Shown here: in pieces, positions 58,612 through 64,000 of the stretch
How positions within the stretch are numbered: the stretch's first letter is position 1
How the letters are laid out: the number at the start of each line of letters is the position of its first letter
Source: SIG455 sp045659025
GTDB lineage: Bacteria; Bacillota; Clostridia; UMGS1810
Reading direction: 5' to 3'
Assembly (NCBI GenBank): GCA_045659025.1
Contig: JAZOWA010000034.1
Location: 62,001 to 126,000, forward strand
DNA: 64,000 nucleotides
Program-made: the position numbers and the translations under genes
The notes under the pieces: model-generated
Seen by the model: the letters and a program-made list of their open reading frames with translations, nothing else
What the model was told of the DNA's origin: nothing
Database searches by the model: none

Positions 58612-59882
58612 ACAGTAATACTGTATTGATATTAAAAGAAGAATACGGCATATCCGACAGACTCATAGAGATTGCGGACATAGCAGAGGCAAAATGTGCA
58701 GAAGCGCTCAAAAGGACGGATGAAATTGCCGACTATAACGGCATCAAAGTCCTCAGGAGCTTTAAGAAGCATAAAATCTCTGCAGAGCATCTTGGCTCTA
58801 CTACGGGCTACGGATATGACGATATAGGCAGAGACACCCTGGACAAGGTGTATGCAGATGCCTTCGGCGCAGAGGATGCCGTAGTACGCCATAGCTTTGT
58901 AAATGGCACCCATACCATCGCCACATCACTTTTTGCCATTCTTCGTCCCGGTGATACTTTGGTCGCTGCTACGGGCAAACCCTACGACACTTTGGAAGAG
59001 GTTATCGGTATCCGCCCCTCAAAGGGTTCTCTTAAGGAATTCGGTGTTAATTACCGTCAGGTAGACCTTATAGATTCCAAGGTGGATTTTGAGGGTCTCC
59101 GTGATGCTATTGATTCCACCTGCAAGGTGGTTGCAATTCAGCGTTCCAAGGGTTATGCATGGCGCAACTCCCTTACCGTCCGCGAGATAGGGGAGATTGT
59201 GGATTTTGTAAAGTCCATCCGCAAGGATATAATCTGCATAGTAGATAACTGCTACGGCGAGTTTGCCGAGATTATCGAGCCCACAGACGTGGGTGCGGAT
59301 ATGATTGTCGGCTCACTTATTAAAAATCCCGGTGGCGGTCTTGCTCAGTCAGGCGGATACATAGCAGGTACAAAGGAGTGTATAGAACTGGCGTCTTATG
59401 CCTACTCCTGCCCGGGTATCGGCAGAGAGTGCGGTAGTACCCTCGGCAATAATACGTCTATGTATCAGGGCTTTTTTATGGCGCCCCATATAGTTGCCCA
59501 GAGCATTAAGGCATCAATCTTTTGCAGTGCTCTTATGGAGGAACTCGGCTATGACGTGCTTCCCCGATATGACGCAAAGCGTACTGATATAATATCAGCA
59601 ATCCGCTTGGGTTCTGCTGATAAACTTATTAAATTCTGTCAGGGTATTCAGGGCGGTGCGCCTATCGATAGTTTCGTGCTTCCTATGCCTTGGGATATGC
59701 CCGGGTATGAGAGTCAGGTTATAATGGCGGCAGGCGCATTCACTCAGGGTTCATCTATTGAGATTTCTGCCGATGGTCCTCTCAAAGAGCCGTATATAGC
59801 ATATTTTCAGGGTGGTCTTACCTATGAAAGTGCCAAGGTAGCAATACTTTCAGGTGCCAACAATGTTCTGGAGGTGCGGTAA
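58608..59882 (+). CDS. YnbB-like PLP enzyme (methionine gamma-lyase family)
   Basis: 424 residues from ATG 58608. It belongs to the family once labelled aluminium resistance protein. The fold-type I PLP features are SFVNGTHTIATSLFAIL, AATGKPYDTLEEVIG, VAIQRSKGYAWRNSL, CIVDNCYGEFAE (Asp) and the Lys site GSLIKNPGGGLAQSGGY. The physiological reaction is unsettled. It is translationally coupled to the M42 gene upstream and the Cys-rich gene downstream, which suggests amino-acid catabolism. Confidence 0.9.
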   Translation: MNSNTVLILKEEYGISDRLIEIADIAEAKCAEALKRTDEIADYNGIKVLRSFKKHKISAEHLGSTTGYGYDDIGRDTLDKVYADAFGAEDAVVRHSFVNGTHTIATSLFAILRPGDTLVAATGKPYDTLEEVIGIRPSKGSLKEFGVNYRQVDLIDSKVDFEGLRDAIDSTCKVVAIQRSKGYAWRNSLTVREIGEIVDFVKSIRKDIICIVDNCYGEFAEIIEPTDVGADMIVGSLIKNPGGGLAQSGGYIAGTKECIELASYAYSCPGIGRECGSTLGNNTSMYQGFFMAPHIVAQSIKASIFCSALMEELGYDVLPRYDAKRTDIISAIRLGSADKLIKFCQGIQGGAPIDSFVLPMPWDMPGYESQVIMAAGAFTQGSSIEISADGPLKEPYIAYFQGGLTYESAKVAILSGANNVLEVR

Positions 59883-60049
59883 TGGAGAGATATTTCTGTA
59901 TTCTTGATGAGACAAAGGTGTGTGACCGTTGCGGAGAATGCGAGATGTGCGACCTCAATCCCGAGAAGATTTGTGACAACTGCGGTAAATGTATAGAGAC
60001 GGGCGAGGAGTACGGCATTATAAAAATCTCTGAGATAATAGAGGGTTGA
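59882..60049 (+). CDS. Cys-rich 55-residue protein
   Basis: Begins MERYFCILDETKVCDRCGEC and contains eight Cys: C6, then C14-C17-C20-C23 at regular CxxC spacing, then C31-C34-C37. The pattern CxxCxxCxxC plus CxxCxxC suggests a zinc or Fe-S site. The start shares one base with the preceding stop (TAATG), with GGAGGTGCGGTA as SD. It ends 4 bp before nif3. I believe similar small proteins occur beside nif3 in other Clostridia, but no function is known to me. Confidence 0.85.
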   Translation: MERYFCILDETKVCDRCGECEMCDLNPEKICDNCGKCIETGEEYGIIKISEIIEG

Positions 60050-60053
60050 TTAT

Positions 60054-60845
60054 ATGGTTAAATGCAAAGACGTAGTGTCGCATATGGAAGAGCTTGCTCC
60101 CCTCCACCTTGCTTGCGATTGGGATAATCCCGGATTGCTTGTGGGTGACGGGGATAAGGAAATATCAAAGATTCTCCTTTGCCTTGATATAGATGAGGCG
60201 GTTGCAAAGGAAGGGGAAGATATAGGTGCGGATATGATAATTTCACATCATCCCACTATGTTTACCCCTGTAAATCATCTTACGGTGAACACCCCTCAGG
60301 AGAGACTTCTCCGTATGCTTTGCAAAAGTGATATTTGCCTTTACAGCGCTCATACCAATATGGATTGTGCCATGGGCGGTCTCAATGACTATCTTGCATC
60401 AAAGCTGGGTATTAAGGATGTAAAAGTCCTTGATGAGACGGCGGACGGCGCAGGTTTTGGCAGATACGGCAGTTTGGGTAAAGAGATCACTCTTGCAGAT
60501 ATGCTTGGTATATGTGCCAAGGCTCTTGATATGGCGGATCTTCGCTATGTAGGTGATTTGAGCAGAAAGATTAAGACAGTGGCGGTAAACAGCGGTAGTG
60601 GCAGTGACGCCATCGGCAAGTGCATAGAGGAGGGGATTGACCTTCTTGTGACGGGTGACCTTAAATACACCTCCGCCCGCACCGCGTATGAGAACGGCTT
60701 GGCGGTTATTGATGCCACTCACTACGGCACCGAGATAATATTCACCGAGCTGGTGAGGGATTATCTTGCTTCCCGTCTTGATGGCGTGGAGATTGCGGTA
60801 AGCAAAGCCAACTGCAACGTTTTGAAAACCTATATTGACAAGTAA
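60054..60845 (+). CDS. Nif3-like dinuclear metal center protein (YqfO)
   Basis: 263 residues of the NIF3/DUF34 family, forming hexameric toroids with a dinuclear metal site. Metal ligands are in MIISHHPTMF (two His), YSAHTNMD (His, Asp) and ATHYGTE (His, Glu) near the C-terminus. The inserted PII-like domain of some members is absent. Often labelled GTP cyclohydrolase type 2, but the role is unproven. The -35 element of rnpB lies in its last codons. Confidence 0.94.
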   Translation: MVKCKDVVSHMEELAPLHLACDWDNPGLLVGDGDKEISKILLCLDIDEAVAKEGEDIGADMIISHHPTMFTPVNHLTVNTPQERLLRMLCKSDICLYSAHTNMDCAMGGLNDYLASKLGIKDVKVLDETADGAGFGRYGSLGKEITLADMLGICAKALDMADLRYVGDLSRKIKTVAVNSGSGSDAIGKCIEEGIDLLVTGDLKYTSARTAYENGLAVIDATHYGTEIIFTELVRDYLASRLDGVEIAVSKANCNVLKTYIDK

Positions 60846-60863
60846 AGAGCAAAATGATAATAT
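60835..60863 (+). promoter_or_regulatory. rnpB promoter
   Basis: TTGACA (60835-60840), 17 bp, TAATAT (60858-60863). The -35 is inside the end of nif3. The predicted start matches the 5' end of the RNA at about 60871. Confidence 0.85.
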
Positions 60864-60871
60864 TTTTTATT

Positions 60872-61210
60872 GAGTAAGTCGGACAGTCGCGTGCAACAGG
60901 CCGAAAGGCGTTGTATGAGGAAAGTCCGGGCATCAAAGGGCAGGGTGCCGCGTGACTCCCGGTGGAGGCGACTCTAAGGAAAGTGCAACAGAAAAAAACC
61001 GCCGTATTATACGGTAAGGGTGAAAAGGTGAGGTAAGAGCTCACCGCGGGGCGGGAGATCGCTCTGGCGTGTAAACCCCATCCGATGCAACACCGCAATG
61101 AGGTAAAAGGTCTGCCCGACCAATCTCGAGAAGGTGGCTTGAGCCGTGCAGAAATGTGCGGTTTAGATAGATGGCTGTCTGATACAGAACCCGGCTTACA
61201 GACTTACTCA
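60872..61210 (+). ncRNA. rnpB: RNase P RNA
   Basis: About 339 nt. The conserved CR-I core GAGGAAAGTCCGGGC is at about 60940, and the CR-V region AGATAGATGGCTGTC plus CAGAACCCGGCTTAC is near the 3' end. The outer helix P1 forms between GAGTAAGT (60872-60879) and ACTTACTC (61202-61209). The layout looks like the ancestral type A found in most Clostridia. With RnpA (9765) it makes the holoenzyme. The gap from 61266 to 61403 after its terminator shows nothing else I can identify. Confidence 0.96.
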
Positions 61211-61225
61211 TATATAGGGAGCGCC

Positions 61226-61265
61226 CCCCGCTTGGCAGGATTTAGCCGAGCGGGGTGATTTTTTT
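61226..61265 (+). terminator. rnpB terminator
   Basis: CCCCGCTTGGC (61226-61236) pairs with GCCGAGCGGGG (61245-61255), one wobble, followed by a seven-T run. Confidence 0.9.
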
Positions 61266-61403
61266 GGTAAAAATGTCGGGATTTTCACAAAACTTTCACT
61301 TTTAATTAATAAATTATCGTAGATTTTAAGGCGGAAATGATGTAAAATGTTAATTGTAAAATCGTAATTTTATTTACATATATTGAAAGGACTGATTACA
61401 AAG

Positions 61404-63722
61404 ATGAGTATTAGTAGTGTTGCCGAGAAAGCAAAAGCAAAAATCGGCGGATTGAAGCTTAAAAAGCCCGGTAAGAAACCGAGTAAGAAAGCCATCATAA
61501 TTACCGCCATTGCTTTGATATTGATTGTAGCAGCAATCGTTTTGGCGGTTACTCTCAAAGGTGGCAAGAAGGAGAGCAAAGTCCTTACTGCCCAGGTAAC
61601 CAGAGGTAGTGTTACCAAGGTTATTGAGGGTAGCGGTACTATCAAGGCGGTAGAACAGTATGATATTACTGCCCTTGTATCCGGTGAGATACTCCGTGAC
61701 TATTTTGAGGAAGGCCAGGAAGTAAAAGAGGGCGATCTTCTCTATGAGATTGATATGTCCACCATTGAGAATAGTATTGAGAAATCCCAGGCATCCTTGG
61801 AGAAGACTCAGCTTTCTTATGAGCAGAGTGTAGAGACGGTTAATAACCTCACGGTTACTTCCCCCATTTCAGGTACTGTGCAGAATGTTTACATAGAAAA
61901 CGGCACCAACGTAGGTAATAACAGCAAAGTGGCAGATGTGATCAACTCTGACTATATGCGTCTTAAAATCAACTTTAACCATAACGATGCGCAGACTATC
62001 TGGGTAGGTCAGAGTGCTGATGTATATCTTGAGAGCACTACCGCACCTGTAAAGGGTGAGGTTGAAAGCGTTGCCACCGGTTCGCTTATCAATGATAGCG
62101 GTGCACCTGTAACCCCCGTTGAGATTATCGTGCCCAACCCCGGTGCCATCCGTCCCGGTGATATGGCCACTGCGGTAGTAGGCAGTGTTGCTTGTAACGA
62201 TGCAGGTACATTTGAGTATTATGAGACTGCCACAATCACTGCAAAGGCATCAGGTGAGGCATATAAACTCGGTATCAAAGCAGGTGATAAGGTTGCCAAG
62301 GGTCAGGCGGTTGTATATCTTGAAAGCTCATCAGCCAAGGTAAATGCCCGTCAGAGCCAGCTTTCACTCAAGGATGCTCAGCTTGCATTGCAGAATCTTG
62401 TAGAAGACAGAGAAGACTATAACATCAAGGCGCCCATCAGCGGCAAAGTTATTCAGAAGAACTCCAAAGCAGGAGATAAGCTTGGTAATAACGACAGAAG
62501 TACCGTAATGGCAATTATTGCCGACCTTTCATCCCTGGTGTTTGAGATCAGTGTCGATGAGCTTGATATAGGTAATATTAAAGTGGGTCAGACGGTTACA
62601 GTTACTGCCGACGCATTAGAGGGCAGAACCTTCACAGGCCACGTTGAGACTGTAAGTATCGTTGGTTCATCATCAAACGGTGTAACATCCTACCCCGTAA
62701 AGGTTGTTATGGATGACGGTATGAATAGCGGACTCATCCCCGGTATGAACGTAAATGCCAATATTGTAATCGATTCCCGTACTGATGTATTGCGCGTTCC
62801 TGTATCCGCAATCCAGAGAGGAAATATCGTATATGTGAGAAACGATAGCGAGACTGCCAAGAAAGCAGCTGCTGCAATGAAAGAAAGCAGTGAGAAAGAG
62901 GCAGATAGTAAAGATAAAGCCAAGTCCAATAGTAAAGATAAGAATGCAAAAGCTGAAAAGACTGCATCTATCGTAGCGACTACTGTATATGCCGAGGGCA
63001 CAGAGGAAGCAACCAAAGCCCCCGCACAGACAGAAGTTAAGAAGGAAGAAACCAAGCAGACAGAGACTAAAGATGCTTCTGCACAGACCGCCGAGGGTGG
63101 CGAGAGAAAATTCCGCAGACCCACCAATGCAGATGGCACACCTCGTGAGTGGCCCCAGAGAACCGGTGACGGCTCAGGCTGGCAGGGCAGAAGAGCACAG
63201 AATGCAGAGGGCACAGCTCCTGCGACTGAAGGTAATGCAAAAGCAACTGCTGCCGAAGGTGCGAAGAATGCCGAGGGTGAAGCAAAGGCTACCGATGGAA
63301 AGACCCCCGCAACCGAGGGTAAAGCACCTGCAACAGAAGGCAAGGCTCAGGCAGGTCAGCAGAGAGGTCAGGGCAATGGCCAGACTCGTGGACAGGGTAA
63401 CGGCCAGAACGGCGGTTATGTAAGTGACCGTGCAAAGGCTCGTCAGCAGTTCAACGAGAGACTCTTAAAGACAATGCAGGAGAACGCTCCCGAGGGCTTC
63501 ACCGCAGTTATAGTACAGGTTGGTTTGTCCGATGAGAACTACACCGAGATCATCAGTGGTCTTGAAGAAGGCGACGTAGTTCACCTCCCCGATAAAACTG
63601 CTTCCAACTCCTCCGGTATGAACAGAATGGGTGGCATGGGCGGTATGAGCCGAATGGGCGGTATGTCCATGGGCGGTTCCTCCAGAACATCTAACAGATC
63701 ATCAAGCTCCACTCGCCGTTAA
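61404..63722 (+). CDS. MacA/HlyD-like efflux adaptor with long low-complexity insertion
   Basis: 772 residues. An N-terminal membrane helix (IIITAIALILIVAAIVLAVTL) is followed by two lipoyl/HlyD-like halves: VSGEILRDYFEEGQEVKEGDLL and ASGEAYKLGIKAGDKVAKGQAVV, the second with a short coiled coil and ISGKVIQKN. The beta-barrel has FEISVDELDIGNIKVGQTV and GLIPGMNVNANIVI. In the last domain, between IQRGNIVYVRND and AVIVQVGLSDENYTEIISGL, about 180 residues are inserted. They are rich in Lys, Glu, Thr, Gly and Gln, with tandem PATEGKA-type repeats. The end is Met/Gly-rich (MGGMGGMSRMGG). An ABC ATPase gene follows, so it belongs to a MacAB-like exporter. I use ATG 61404. Confidence 0.9.
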   Translation: MSISSVAEKAKAKIGGLKLKKPGKKPSKKAIIITAIALILIVAAIVLAVTLKGGKKESKVLTAQVTRGSVTKVIEGSGTIKAVEQYDITALVSGEILRDYFEEGQEVKEGDLLYEIDMSTIENSIEKSQASLEKTQLSYEQSVETVNNLTVTSPISGTVQNVYIENGTNVGNNSKVADVINSDYMRLKINFNHNDAQTIWVGQSADVYLESTTAPVKGEVESVATGSLINDSGAPVTPVEIIVPNPGAIRPGDMATAVVGSVACNDAGTFEYYETATITAKASGEAYKLGIKAGDKVAKGQAVVYLESSSAKVNARQSQLSLKDAQLALQNLVEDREDYNIKAPISGKVIQKNSKAGDKLGNNDRSTVMAIIADLSSLVFEISVDELDIGNIKVGQTVTVTADALEGRTFTGHVETVSIVGSSSNGVTSYPVKVVMDDGMNSGLIPGMNVNANIVIDSRTDVLRVPVSAIQRGNIVYVRNDSETAKKAAAAMKESSEKEADSKDKAKSNSKDKNAKAEKTASIVATTVYAEGTEEATKAPAQTEVKKEETKQTETKDASAQTAEGGERKFRRPTNADGTPREWPQRTGDGSGWQGRRAQNAEGTAPATEGNAKATAAEGAKNAEGEAKATDGKTPATEGKAPATEGKAQAGQQRGQGNGQTRGQGNGQNGGYVSDRAKARQQFNERLLKTMQENAPEGFTAVIVQVGLSDENYTEIISGLEEGDVVHLPDKTASNSSGMNRMGGMGGMSRMGGMSMGGSSRTSNRSSSSTRR

Positions 63723-63753
63723 TTTAATCTCAGTATGATATGAGGTGAAACGA

Positions 63754-64000
63754 TTGATAGAATTAAAAGATATATACAAAATATACTCTGATGGTGATAG
63801 CGAAATCCGCGCACTTGACGGAGTTAATCTCAATATATCTCAGGGCGAGTTCGTAGCGATTGTAGGTGCATCGGGTTCCGGTAAGTCTACTTGTATGAAC
63901 ATTATCGGATGCCTTGATATTCCCACATCGGGCACATACCACTTAAACGGTATTGATGTAAGCACAATGGGCGAGAATGATCTTGCCCGTGTGCGTAACC
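63754..64000 (+). CDS. ABC transporter ATP-binding protein, MacB/LolD type (partial)
   Basis: The first 82 residues are visible: IELKDIYKIYSDGDSEIRALDGVNLNISQGEFVAIVG, then Walker A GASGSGKST and NIIGCLDIPTSGTYHLNGIDV. This is the LolD/MacB-type NBD, and the Q-loop and signature lie beyond the window. TTG start at 63754 after GAGGTGAAACGA, 31 bp after the adaptor gene. Together they should form an efflux system, possibly for antimicrobial peptides. Confidence 0.92.
   Translation, partial: MIELKDIYKIYSDGDSEIRALDGVNLNISQGEFVAIVGASGSGKSTCMNIIGCLDIPTSGTYHLNGIDVSTMGENDLARVRN

Noticed and set aside
61266..61403. Promoter of the MacA-like adaptor gene
   Set aside because: Two TAAAAT hexamers are present, but neither has a recognisable -35 16-18 bp upstream; I could not support one.

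Overview
The window comes from a low-to-mid GC, endospore-forming Firmicute, almost certainly class Clostridia and probably a gut lineage. The evidence is spoIIGA-sigE, spoIIID, yidC(spoIIIJ)-jag, an L27 with a cleavable N-terminus next to its protease Prp, an L21 leader and an L20-type leader, strong AGGAGG Shine-Dalgarno (SD) sites and many TTGACA-17-TATAAT promoters. Nearly all of it is core chromosome. I see no prophage, insertion sequence, CRISPR array or integrative element. The genus cannot be told from the sequence alone.

Layout. 1-6.9 kb (minus): a sporulation unit (spoIIGA-sigE), then a translation/secretion operon (ylxM-ffh-rpsP-khpA-rimM-trmD) ending in a YhaN/SbcC-like ATPase that runs off the left edge. 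7-9.3 kb (minus): a secreted BspA-type leucine-rich-repeat protein. 9.5-12 kb (plus): rpmH-rnpA-yidD-yidC-jag, normally next to dnaA/oriC but here without dnaA. 12-20.3 kb (plus): rpmE, typA, ung, a GMP synthase without its glutaminase domain, a large secreted M6 metalloprotease, and spoIIID. 20.3-28.7 kb: tRNA-Pro (minus), infC-rpmI-rplT behind an attenuator leader, a SpoU methylase, cdaA-cdaR (c-di-AMP), a MATE exporter and trkA-trkH (potassium). 28.7-36.9 kb (minus): rplU-prp-rpmA, obgE-yhbY-nadD-yqeK-LCP-rsfS-leuS. 37-45.5 kb (minus): a tight run yitT-comEC-holA-CpXC-pfp-GHL10-metY. 45.6-48 kb (plus): a dead D,D-carboxypeptidase homologue, acpP, rnc. 48-50.9 kb (minus): a Cys-Asp repeat protein, efp, aminopeptidase P, nth. 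51-61.2 kb (plus): SGNH hydrolase-ruvX-DUF1292, a probable 6S RNA, tcdA, a split TauE exporter, murD, three tandem M42 aminopeptidases, a YnbB-like PLP enzyme, a Cys-rich miniprotein, nif3 and RNase P RNA. 61.4-64 kb (plus): a MacA/HlyD-like adaptor and the start of its ABC ATPase.

Functional themes. Ribosome biogenesis and translation dominate (S16, L20, L21, L27, L31, L34, L35, RimM, RsfS, ObgE, YhbY, EF-P, IF3, RNase P). Mother-cell sporulation control, c-di-AMP-linked potassium homeostasis and peptidoglycan metabolism are also present.

The observations most worth following are: non-canonical AUN start codons at infC (ATT), yidD (ATC) and perhaps spoIIGA (ATA); a spoIIG promoter with the unusual 22-bp spacer; two apparent pseudoenzyme domains (a DacF-like protein lacking all three active-site motifs, and a ComEC whose metallo-beta-lactamase domain has lost its metal ligands); a stand-alone GMP synthase ATP-pyrophosphatase subunit; a 17-residue alternating Cys-Asp tract; a transporter split into overlapping half genes; and a hairpin exactly between the SD and ATG of the first M42 gene. 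I did not find a clear wholly new multi-gene system.
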